NCBI GenBank assembly: GCA_031556525.1
Contig: JAVBSS010000032.1
Span: 1 to 33,187, forward strand
DNA from: JAVBSN01 sp031556525
GTDB taxonomy: Bacteria > Bacillota > Clostridia > Lachnospirales > Lachnospiraceae
Direction of reading: 5' to 3'
Length of the DNA stretch: 33,187 nt
Positions 24,146 through 31,654 of this stretch are shown here, in pieces; positions within the stretch are counted from its first letter, which is position 1, and each line of letters opens with the position of its first letter. The position numbers and the translations under genes were made by a program. Under the pieces are notes generated by a model, which was not told the origin of the DNA, did no database searches, and saw only the letters and a program-made list of their open reading frames with translations.

Positions 24146-24452
24146 ATGATTAATTCGATATTTGATTCAAATATGATAAAAAAAAATTGATAATATAGCG
24201 CAAAAACAAGCTAAACTCGATGAAAAAAAGCGTCTTTTAGTTAAAGAGTCTCTGCTGAAATTAGATGCGGAAACTTTAAATGGTGTGTTTAATGTTGTTG
24301 GAGAATACGGGCATCCAAATGAAAAAGAGGTTGTAAAAAATATTAAACAGAAATATGAATCAGGAAAAGGATTAGAATTCGATGATTTAAAGAATATAGA
24401 TGATTTATATAAGTCAAATATAGAAAAGTTTTCGAATAAGAAGGATGATTAG
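24146..24452 (+). pseudogene. frameshifted small gene of unknown function (A9 run)
   Basis: ATG 24146, behind GGTGTGGG, gives MINSIFDSNMIKKN and stops at 24188. Dropping one base from the nine-A run at 24178-24186 joins it to a second frame that stays open to TAG 24450 (IDNIAQKQAKLDEKKRLL … KLDAETLNGVF … DDLYKSNIEKF). The joined product would be about 101 aa, highly charged and helical. The downstream frame lacks its own good start. This could be a decayed gene, a sequencing error in the homopolymer, or a gene read by slippage on the A run. The family is not recognised. Confidence 0.5.
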
Positions 24453-24453
24453 T

Positions 24454-24681
24454 ATGAATAGAACAATATATTTTTTGCGGAAAAGTAAGTTGAGTTATAT
24501 GGAACAAGAATTGATTAATAAATATCAATTGGATTTATGTTTAAAGAAAAAAAATGAAATGATACTAAAAAGTAATGACTTGTTGATATCGTGTAGGAAT
24601 AAGTATATTGCGTTACTTGTATATGAAAGAAGCAATGAACAGAAAGTTGTTGAAATATCAAAATTTCTCGAAAAAGGTTAG
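24454..24681 (+). CDS. small protein of unknown function
   Basis: 75-aa Lys/Glu-rich protein starting MNRTIYFLRKSKLSYMEQEL; I do not recognise it. An in-frame ATG at 24445 exists, but AAGAAGG at about 24436-24442 supports 24454, one base after the stop of the preceding frame. No signal peptide or membrane helix. It is the second gene of a tight four-gene cassette. Confidence 0.6.
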   Translation: MNRTIYFLRKSKLSYMEQELINKYQLDLCLKKKNEMILKSNDLLISCRNKYIALLVYERSNEQKVVEISKFLEKG

Positions 24682-24689
24682 GGGGAATT

Positions 24690-25088
24690 ATGAATAAAAA
24701 AACATTTAGTCTGTGCATAGTTATAGGTCTCTTAATCTCTATAAGGAGCATTTTTAATAAAAGCAGCAACATGACATATATAGTTGCGAGTGTTAATATA
24801 ATTGCCTTTTCATTTGTTGTTTATACTATAATAGAAAAAATAGTGTTTAAAATAATAGGTAAAATTAGAGAGAGCAATGTTCCTATAAAGATTATAAATA
24901 GAGAAATTAGAAAAATAAGGACAAAGGTATGGGGATTAGGGGGGATTGTTGTTGTTGGATTAATAGTTATATATTTGATTTGTTATTGTTCAAATTTAGG
25001 AAATGATATTATATCTATCTTGGCGTTAGGTTTTTCTGTCTTAGATGATGATATTATTGATTTGATATCAGAAAACTATAGAATATGA
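24690..25088 (+). CDS. small multi-pass membrane protein, unknown
   Basis: 132 aa with about three to four hydrophobic segments (near 6-22, 30-55, 82-100 and perhaps 105-120) and a basic loop between the second and third (KIINREIRKIRTKVW). The C-terminus is acidic (LDDDIIDLISENY). A good AGGGGGA ribosome site precedes ATG 24690. Family not recognised. Its place next to a YbjN-like protein suggests a membrane partner, perhaps an immunity or secretion accessory; this is inference only. Confidence 0.65.
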   Translation: MNKKTFSLCIVIGLLISIRSIFNKSSNMTYIVASVNIIAFSFVVYTIIEKIVFKIIGKIRESNVPIKIINREIRKIRTKVWGLGGIVVVGLIVIYLICYCSNLGNDIISILALGFSVLDDDIIDLISENYRI

Positions 25089-25098
25089 GGTGTATACA

Positions 25099-25581
25099 AT
25101 GGATAAAGTTGTACAAGAGATAAAAAAGGTTTTTGATAAGGAAGAATGGAAATATAAATATGAAGAAGAAGAAAATATTTTTGTTTCAGGAGTAAATATG
25201 TTAAGTGCAATAGGAAATGTGGATATACTTATTTCAGTAGATGATGATTTCTATATAGTATATACAGTGATAAATAGTAAGGTGGAAAAAACATGTGTGA
25301 ATGCTGTATCAGAATTTATAAATAGAGCTAATTCTGGATTAAAGAATGGGAATTTTGAAATGGATTATAGTGATGGGGAAATAAGATATAAAGTTTTTTC
25401 TTATATGAATGATGAAAGCGTTTCGGAGGAAGTAGTTACCAATAGTATGATTTTAGGGGTTTTAATGATAAAAAAATATGGCGAGGGTTTGCTTAAAATA
25501 ATGTTAGGAATGAAAGAACCAGAAGAGACAATTAGGGAAATTGAAGACCAAGAAACAATGAATTTTCTTGTGGGGGAATAG
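25099..25581 (+). CDS. YbjN/secretion-chaperone-like fold protein
   Basis: 160-aa acidic soluble protein. The pattern EIKKVFDKEEWKYKYEEEENIF, then VDILISVDDDFYIVYTVI, then CVNAVSEFINRAN, then GNFEMDYSDGEIRYKVF resembles the YbjN / type III secretion chaperone-like fold (alpha-beta with E-E-E near the first strand). TGAGG before ATG 25099 favours this start over GTG 25090. It ends the cassette. YbjN-like proteins often bind or chaperone a partner; none can be named here. Confidence 0.55.
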   Translation: MDKVVQEIKKVFDKEEWKYKYEEEENIFVSGVNMLSAIGNVDILISVDDDFYIVYTVINSKVEKTCVNAVSEFINRANSGLKNGNFEMDYSDGEIRYKVFSYMNDESVSEEVVTNSMILGVLMIKKYGEGLLKIMLGMKEPEETIREIEDQETMNFLVGE

Positions 25582-25649
25582 TTGTAATATTTTGATGATA
25601 AAGAGTCAGTTGAAAAACGGGAATAGTGTATTCTAGAGTGTTTTCGAGG

Positions 25650-26020
25650 TCATCCATTCTATCCTCAAAAAGGGCAAAGATGATTATGCTAGAGATAAAA
25701 TAGAGAAATGCATGGGAATGCTATTGTTTAAGAATATTTAACTTGAATAACTTTGATAAAATTGTTATGTAATTATTATAAAGATGTATTTGGGGACATA
25801 AGCTTGAAAAGGTTTTTAGAGGATAATTTTTGAATTGTCCTTTTGAGTAATCTTGAAGATAGTAAGGAGAGTCCTTGGATACTACATTGCTAAAGACAAT
25901 TCCTGCTATCATAAAATGACAAAGTGAACTATCCTAAAGATAAGATAAAGAAACGACATAAAATCTTGAAAAATGCTATGAAATTAATGCTGAAAATAAA
26001 TGGATCGTATTGAAGGGTAT
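25650..26020 (+). repeat. diverged non-coding repeat, copies B and C
   Basis: The 578 bases between the cassette and the IS256 gene hold no supportable gene. At 25650-25893 and again from about 25893 to 26020 they carry two partial copies, offset by roughly 250 bases, of the repeat seen after guaA at 21005-21350. Matching blocks include GACAATTCCTGCTATC…GACAAAGTGAACTATCC, CTTGAAAAATG…TGAAAATAAATGGAT and TTTAGAGGATAATTTTTG. Confidence 0.55.
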
Positions 26021-26088
26021 AACTTTCAACATGTTTGCAGAAAATTTCAAAGTAAAAATGCATAATTGTTCAACGAGTCTGTAATAAA

Positions 26089-27539
26089 TTTTGTGTAAAC
26101 TAAAGATGATATCCTCTTGGATTAATGTTAAAATAAATATTAATCTAGGAGGATTTTTCTATGGCAAGACAAAGAAAATTATCACCAGAACGCAAAGCGT
26201 TTATCAATGGTCTATTGGAGCATTATAATCCAGAGACAACACAAGATGTCCAAGAGATGTTAAAAGATTTACTTGGAGATACTCTACAGGGAATGTTAGA
26301 GACAGAATTAGAAACTGAATTAGGCTATTCAAAGTATGACTATTCAAGAAAAGAAACAGATAATAGTAGAAATGGGTATAGTAAAAAAACTGTTACATCA
26401 TCAATGGGGACGATTCCTTTAGACATTCCAAGAGATAGAAAAGGTGAATTTGAACCTATGGTTATTCAAAAGAATCAAACAGATATATCTAATATCGAAG
26501 ATCAAGTTCTATCTATGTATGCAAAAGGTATGACAACAAGAGACATATCAGAGCATTTAAGGACTGTATATGGTGTAGATGCATCAGCAGAAATGATTTC
26601 GAGAATGACAGATCGCATTCTTCCTAAAGCAAAAGAATGGCAAAACAGACCACTATCTAGTAAATATGCAATAGTATTTATGGATGCTATACATTACAAC
26701 GTAAGACAGGATAACGCTATTGTTAAAAAGGCAGTATATATATCTATAGGAGTTCGTTTAGATGGAACAAAAGAAGTTATGGGTATGTGGATAGGCGGAA
26801 ATGAAAGCGCAAAATACTGGCTAGGTGTACTAAATGAGATAAAAAATAGAGGTGTACAAGATATTTTAATTGTATCAGTAGATGGATTAACTGGATTTGC
26901 AGATGCAATTCACGCAGTATATCCAAATACAGAAATACAGCGTTGTATAGTTCATCAAATACGATATTCTACAAAGTTTATATCATATAAGGATATAAGA
27001 GACTATATGAAAGATTTAAGATTAGTATATCAGGCAAGTACAGAGCAAATAGCATTACAACAATTAGATGCATTAGAAGATAAATGGGGCAATAAGTATT
27101 CTAGTTCGATAGCATCATGGCGAAATAACTGGAGTGATTTATCTACATATTTCAAGTACCCACCCGAATTACGAAAAATGATATACACAACAAATGCAAT
27201 CGAAAACTTCAACAGACAATTGAGAAAAGTGACCAAGGCTAAATCAATATTTCCTACAGATGATTCTTTATTTAAATCATTATATTTAGCTATGAACGAT
27301 ATAACTGAAAAATGGAAGGGACATCCACGAGAATGGCCTAAAATAATGGAACAATTATTTATATACTTTGCAGATAGAGTATCTATCGAAGACCTATATT
27401 AGATATATCATACCAAAGAAGCTGCCAAATAAATTTGACAGCTCCATAAGTATGTGCAAAAATAATGACACATATAAATCTTTAATTTAATTTTTAAATT
27501 GTACGATATTTTTCGTTAATCCAAGAGGTTTACACAAAA
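26089..27539 (+). mobile_element. IS256-family insertion sequence
   Basis: About 1451 bp bounded by perfect 12-bp inverted repeats TTTTGTGTAAAC (26089-26100) and GTTTACACAAAA (27528-27539). A second inverted block, CCTCTTGGATTAA near 26112-26124 and TTAATCCAAGAGG at 27516-27528, lies inside. No convincing target-site duplication is seen: GTAATAAA on the left against TACGTTAC on the right. Confidence 0.85.
26161..27402 (+). CDS. IS256-family (Mutator-type) transposase
   Basis: 413 aa, full length. DDE residues are Asp175 (IVFMDAIHY), Asp241 (SVDGLTGFADAI) and Glu348 (TTNAIENFNRQLR), with the C-x2-H motif at 262-265 (RCIVHQIR) typical of the group. AGGAGG precedes ATG 26161. It lies inside matching inverted repeats, so the element looks complete and possibly mobile. 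Confidence 0.95.
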   Translation: MARQRKLSPERKAFINGLLEHYNPETTQDVQEMLKDLLGDTLQGMLETELETELGYSKYDYSRKETDNSRNGYSKKTVTSSMGTIPLDIPRDRKGEFEPMVIQKNQTDISNIEDQVLSMYAKGMTTRDISEHLRTVYGVDASAEMISRMTDRILPKAKEWQNRPLSSKYAIVFMDAIHYNVRQDNAIVKKAVYISIGVRLDGTKEVMGMWIGGNESAKYWLGVLNEIKNRGVQDILIVSVDGLTGFADAIHAVYPNTEIQRCIVHQIRYSTKFISYKDIRDYMKDLRLVYQASTEQIALQQLDALEDKWGNKYSSSIASWRNNWSDLSTYFKYPPELRKMIYTTNAIENFNRQLRKVTKAKSIFPTDDSLFKSLYLAMNDITEKWKGHPREWPKIMEQLFIYFADRVSIEDLY

Positions 27540-27574
27540 TACGTTACACTCGCTACATGCAATTTAACAAGGAA

Positions 27575-27613
27575 TTTCTGATTGCAAAAAATGATACTAT
27601 TTGCAATCAGAAA
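27575..27613 (-). terminator. hairpin after the MerR gene
   Basis: A perfect 14-bp stem, TTTCTGATTGCAAA (27575-27588) and TTTGCAATCAGAAA (27600-27613), with an 11-base loop, 6 bases past the stop codon of the leftward regulator gene. The T run on that strand is weak, but position supports termination. Confidence 0.6.
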
Positions 27614-27619
27614 TATTTA

Positions 27620-28468
27620 CTATTGCTTATAAAATGATTTTAAAGCCTTTCCAAAAAATTCAGTAGTACCTTCTCCATAAATGTTGTCTTGCACTTTTTT
27701 TATTTCTTCGTTTGTTTGATAAAGTTCAGATAGTTCTAGCATCATTGTTGATACATTTTCCATTTGATACATTTGCTTTGATACAAAGTCATATTCTCCA
27801 ATAATTTCTTTTACCTCAAATGAATGTATATCACAATCTTTTCTTTTTGCAAGTTTTTTAAGTATATCTTCTACTCGACGTTGATATGCTGTCAATAATT
27901 CTGGGTTTCCAGGATTTTTGGAAGCTTCCAATGCGCTTTCTTTGTCTCCATACCATTCCACGATTTTTTGGAAATTTTTTTGTGCTGCTTCACTAGAAGC
28001 ACTTTCCATAAAATGCTTTTGAAATGCATCCATACTTCCATAATGGTCAATAGCAATCGATTTCAAATCTTCACTCATATTAGTAATCATTGTATTATAC
28101 ATATCTTCAATTTCACTCTTATTAAATACCTCAAAACTCATTTTATCGTCTCCTTTCAAGATGTCATCTATGCTAGCAATCAACCGTTCCATTCGATTCT
28201 TTTTTGCCACCAGCATGTTTCGTTGCATTTGCAATATTTGATTTTTATCAAGACAAGGACTGTCCATAATTGCTTTGATTTCTTTTAAAGGAATATCAAA
28301 TTCTCGAAAAAACAGTATTTGTTGTAATGTTTCTAGTGATTTATCATCATAGAGTCGATATCCTGCTTCGCTTTTAGAAGTAGGAGTTAAAAGTTCGATT
28401 TCATCGTAATAGTGAAGCGTGCGCACGCTAATGCCCGTTAATTCTGATATTTCCTTTACTGTTCTCAT
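27620..28468 (-). CDS. MerR-family regulator with TipAS domain
   Basis: 282 aa. The N-terminal MerR helix-turn-helix (MRTVKEISELTGISVRTLHYYDEIELLTPTSKSEAGYRLY, in two parts) is followed by a dimer helix, and the C-terminal half is a TipAS-like drug-binding domain (YNTMITNMSEDLK, then MDAFQKHFMES, then YELSELYQTNEE-type end). TipA-type proteins bind thiopeptides or other bulky drugs and activate their own promoter. The promoter at 28499-28529 has the 19-base spacer these regulators untwist, so autoregulation is likely. No exporter lies next to it in the window. Confidence 0.9.
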   Translation of the reverse strand: MRTVKEISELTGISVRTLHYYDEIELLTPTSKSEAGYRLYDDKSLETLQQILFFREFDIPLKEIKAIMDSPCLDKNQILQMQRNMLVAKKNRMERLIASIDDILKGDDKMSFEVFNKSEIEDMYNTMITNMSEDLKSIAIDHYGSMDAFQKHFMESASSEAAQKNFQKIVEWYGDKESALEASKNPGNPELLTAYQRRVEDILKKLAKRKDCDIHSFEVKEIIGEYDFVSKQMYQMENVSTMMLELSELYQTNEEIKKVQDNIYGEGTTEFFGKALKSFYKQ

Positions 28469-28498
28469 CTTTATACCTTCCTTGTTCTTGATAAAACT

Positions 28499-28529
28499 AC
28501 TTTAATCTATGACGCTCCGTGAGAGTCAA
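28499..28529 (-). promoter_or_regulatory. MerR-type promoter with operator in a 19-bp spacer
   Basis: Minus-strand TTGACT (28529-28524), a 19-base spacer and TAAAGT (28504-28499). The dyad TGACGCTC-CGT-GAGAGTCA (28510-28528) lies across the spacer. Overlong 19-bp spacers with a central dyad are the hallmark of promoters activated by MerR proteins. The rest of 28530-28769 shows no clear element. Confidence 0.8.
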
Positions 28530-28769
28530 GAGTTTTTTGATTTGAGGCTAAAATGTATATAAGTAAATTCTATCACGTAAATACGTATTTATACATACAG
28601 ATTAGTAAGGATATTTAGGATGTTAAAAAAATATTTTATTTGCTAGTTGAATTACTGACTTGATTTTACGCAATATATTGCATATGATGTTAATATGATT
28701 GTAGCAGCTATATTTGTTGTGATTTGACCATGAATATATTGTGAGTATACTTAAGAAAGTGAGACATTA

Positions 28770-29546
28770 ATGCGTTTAGATAAATACCTAGCTCTAGCCC
28801 AGATAGGAACACGAAAAAAAGTAAGAGAATATATATATCAAGGTAATGTCAAAGTAAATGGACAAGTCATTCTGCTTCCGGCAGAGGAAATTGATGAAGA
28901 AATAGATATAGTTAGTTATCTTGAAAAAGAGATTATAGATATCAAAAGTGTGTGCTATATGTTTAACAAACCACAGGGATGTGTTACGGCAAAGAGCGAT
29001 GCGACTCATAAGACTATATTTGATTATTTTACAGATGTTGATACTACAGGATTATTTGCGGTAGGTCGTTTAGATAGAGATACAGAGGGTCTTATTCTAG
29101 TTACTAATGACGGAGAGCTAAATCATCAGTTAATGAATCCGGACCATCATGTAGAGAAGACATATTATTTTTGGGTGTTTGGTGGAATTGATGAAGTGAA
29201 AATGGAAGCTATTAGGCAAGGCATAGATATAGGAGAGAGCGAACTTACTAAGCCAGCAAAGATAGAGATTGTAACTACTGGATCTTATACGGAATTGAAG
29301 GATGAGATGGAGCGAGAGGGTTGCCGAGTTATAAAACATAACCTATATACGCAGGAGGTAACAGCAGGATATCTGACTATTTCAGAGGGAAAGAAGCATC
29401 AAGTAAAACGAATGATGCGAAGCATAGGATGCTATGTTGTATATCTGAAAAGAATATCCATAGGAAATCTAAAATTAGATATAAGCCTTAAGAAAGGCGA
29501 GTATCGAGAAGTGGTTTTGGGAAATAATTATAACGAATTATATTGA
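28770..29546 (+). CDS. RsuA/RluB-family pseudouridine synthase
   Basis: 258 aa. An N-terminal S4 RNA-binding domain (MRLDKYLALAQIGTRKKVRE, residues 1-45) precedes the catalytic domain. The core motif GRLDRDTEGLILVTNDG contains catalytic Asp102, and the C-terminal GKKHQVKRMMRSIG is the family's RNA-contact motif. It converts a uridine in ribosomal RNA to pseudouridine; whether the target is 16S (RsuA) or 23S (RluB/E/F) cannot be told from the sequence alone. No strong ribosome site: AAGAAAGTGAG lies 11 bases upstream. Confidence 0.88.
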   Translation: MRLDKYLALAQIGTRKKVREYIYQGNVKVNGQVILLPAEEIDEEIDIVSYLEKEIIDIKSVCYMFNKPQGCVTAKSDATHKTIFDYFTDVDTTGLFAVGRLDRDTEGLILVTNDGELNHQLMNPDHHVEKTYYFWVFGGIDEVKMEAIRQGIDIGESELTKPAKIEIVTTGSYTELKDEMEREGCRVIKHNLYTQEVTAGYLTISEGKKHQVKRMMRSIGCYVVYLKRISIGNLKLDISLKKGEYREVVLGNNYNELY

Positions 29547-29652
29547 GACGTAAAATAGGAATTAGCAATAGCATGCAGAAAACAGATTTATAGAACTGCA
29601 GCAAGAAAAATAGCACTAGATAAGATAGAGCAAAGAAAATGGAGGGTTTAAA

Positions 29653-30258
29653 ATGGATGCACAAGTATTTGAACAGATAATGGAAGAATGTCAGAAGAAA
29701 AAAGTGGTTAGCCTATGCAAGAAATTAATTAAGAAATGTTCAATTAAGAGCGGAGCGGATATGGAAAATGTGTGCCATTTAGCTTATTGGCTGTATGTAT
29801 ATGATTTACCAGAGCTTTCAATGAAATGTATTGAACCTACTCATGATATATCTTTTAGTCAGAATTATAACGTATGGGATTTTATCTATAAAATGTGGGG
29901 ATTGGAAATTCGTATATTAAGGGAACAAAATGAACAAGAGAAAATAAGTAGTATTGTTGATACTATGAATAGCCAATATCTTATGCCAACAAAATTTGAT
30001 CCAACAGTAGAAGAACGTGAGAAAAAGGAAACGCAGAGGCGGGCTAGAGTTAATTATGAAGATGTCATTAGAAAAGAACAGATTGATAAGTATTTACAAG
30101 AAGGAAATCTATCATGGGCAAATGACTGGAGATTCATTGCCTTGCTTGGAATGATTGGAGAAACTGAAACTGGATTATACCCATTGCTAAATGAAAGCAA
30201 AATGCAAATAGAAGAAAAGATTACTGAGTATATTGCAGAATTAGTGAAGGTAAAATAG
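29653..30258 (+). CDS. conserved-looking protein of unknown function
   Basis: 201-aa soluble, helical protein. Landmarks are LCKKLIKKCSIKSGADMENVCHLAYWLYVYD, seen in pieces, VWDFIYKMWGLEIRILREQ and DWRFIALLGMIGETETGLYP. I recall similar proteins in Lachnospiraceae annotated only as a domain of unknown function, possibly DUF6707. The tetratricopeptide-like first half suggests a scaffold. GGAGGG precedes ATG 29653. It stands alone and ends at a terminator. Confidence 0.6.
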   Translation: MDAQVFEQIMEECQKKKVVSLCKKLIKKCSIKSGADMENVCHLAYWLYVYDLPELSMKCIEPTHDISFSQNYNVWDFIYKMWGLEIRILREQNEQEKISSIVDTMNSQYLMPTKFDPTVEEREKKETQRRARVNYEDVIRKEQIDKYLQEGNLSWANDWRFIALLGMIGETETGLYPLLNESKMQIEEKITEYIAELVKVK

Positions 30259-30269
30259 ATTATGAAATA

Positions 30270-30306
30270 AGCCCTGAAAACGAGAAATTCTTGTTTTTGG
30301 GGCTTT
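30270..30306 (+). terminator. terminator after the unknown gene
   Basis: AGCCC (30270-30274) pairs with GGGCT (30300-30304), and AAAACGAG pairs with CTTGTTTT inside it, followed by TTT. Same design as the terminator after guaA. Confidence 0.7.
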
Positions 30307-30470
30307 GTTGTCAGAATGAATAAATAAGACGTAGTAAATAGTTGAATGAGAAGGAAATATAGAGTACAATAATATTAAATATAAAAACAAGGTATTATGA
30401 GTGACATAAAATTTATTAATTACAATATAGGATGTATTTAGTGGAAACTTTAATTATGCATTTAGTGATT

Positions 30471-30570
30471 TTAATTTAGTCAAAAATTAAAAAATGACTA
30501 AATTAAAATTGACTTTGATATAATCAAGTGATATATTTAATTTAGTCAAAAATTAAAAAATGACTAAATT
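30471..30570 (+). promoter_or_regulatory. twin palindromic operators around the fic-hsdM promoter
   Basis: A 34-base sequence occurs twice, identically, at 30471-30504 and 30537-30570. Each copy contains the dyad AATTTAGTCA, 12 bases, TGACTAAATT (30473-30504 and 30539-30570). Between the copies lies a promoter, TTGACT (30509-30514), 17 bases, TATATT (30532-30537). Transcription would start inside or just before the second dyad, so a bound dimer pair could loop out or cover the promoter. The Fic protein, with its C-terminal helix-turn-helix, is a candidate binder (inference). Bases 30307-30470 hold nothing else clear. Confidence 0.75.
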
Positions 30571-30592
30571 GAAATATGTTTGAGGTAGATGA

Positions 30593-31654
30593 ATGAGAAA
30601 CTATGATTATAAAGAAAAATGGAAAAAACTACTTACTCCGCAAGTGGTTAATTATTTAACAACAATCCATGAGTTCAGAGGTGAGCAGAGGTTAATTGCT
30701 GATAGGCATGCTGACGTCCTTGTTGATTTAATAGAGGTTGCAAAGATTCAAAGTACAGAAAGTTCTAATAAAATTGAGGGGATCTATACATCAGATGATA
30801 GATTAAAAAAAATTGTACTGGATAAAACTATGCCTAGGAGTAGGGATGAACGAGAGATTGCTGGATATAGAGATGTTCTTAATACGATTCATGATAATAA
30901 TGAGCACATTCCAATTAGAAGTACATTTATATTACAACTTCATAGAGATCTCTATAAATTTGAAAATAATGGAGTTGGTGGTGTTTTTAAAAGTACGGAT
31001 AATGTTATTGAAGAGGAAGATGTAGAAGGAAATAAATCAATTAGATTTAATCCTGTACCATCTTGGGAAACGTCAGATGCTATAGAAAAACTTTGTGAAG
31101 CATATAATTTTGCGATTAGTAATACAGAGGCAGATCCGTTATTAATTATTCCTATGTTTATCCTTGATTTTCTGTGTATACATCCATTTAGAGATGGTAA
31201 TGGAAGAATGAGTCGTTTGTTAACATTATTATTATTGTATAAGTCGGGATATGTTGTTGGAAAATATATTAGTATTGAGAAACTAATTGAAGCTACAAAG
31301 AACTCCTATTATGACGAATTGCAAGAAAGTTCAAGAGAATGGCATGAGGAAGAGAATGATTATATTCCTTTTGTGACATACCTATTAGGTGTAATAACAG
31401 CTGCATATAGAGAGTTTTTTGACAGAACAAAATTAATTGAAGAAAAGAAAATAGCGAAGCCAGATCGAGTTGCCGAAGCGATTAGAAATAATATTGGAAC
31501 AATTACTAAGGCAGAGATTATGAAGAGAGTGACGGGAGTTAGCCAAACAACAATTCAACGGACACTAGGAGAACTTATAGAGCAACAAAAGATTAAAAAA
31601 ATCGGTGGTGGACGATATACAAAATATGTTTGGAACTGGGAGGATGAACAGTAA
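30593..31654 (+). CDS. Fic-family AMP-transferase with C-terminal HTH
   Basis: 353-aa Fic protein. The active-site loop HPFRDGNGR (197-205) has all key residues for AMP transfer to a target hydroxyl. Ahead of it, SSNKIEG (57-63) matches the [S/T]xxxE[G/N] inhibitory helix, so this is a class II, self-inhibited Fic, with Glu62 the blocking residue. The C-terminus (about 290-345) is a winged helix (TKAEIMKRVTGVSQTTIQRTL). GAGG lies 7 bases before ATG 30593. It overlaps hsdM by one base (TAATG), so the two are translationally coupled. Fic proteins recur in type I restriction loci; the target there is not established. Confidence 0.9.
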   Translation: MRNYDYKEKWKKLLTPQVVNYLTTIHEFRGEQRLIADRHADVLVDLIEVAKIQSTESSNKIEGIYTSDDRLKKIVLDKTMPRSRDEREIAGYRDVLNTIHDNNEHIPIRSTFILQLHRDLYKFENNGVGGVFKSTDNVIEEEDVEGNKSIRFNPVPSWETSDAIEKLCEAYNFAISNTEADPLLIIPMFILDFLCIHPFRDGNGRMSRLLTLLLLYKSGYVVGKYISIEKLIEATKNSYYDELQESSREWHEEENDYIPFVTYLLGVITAAYREFFDRTKLIEEKKIAKPDRVAEAIRNNIGTITKAEIMKRVTGVSQTTIQRTLGELIEQQKIKKIGGGRYTKYVWNWEDEQ

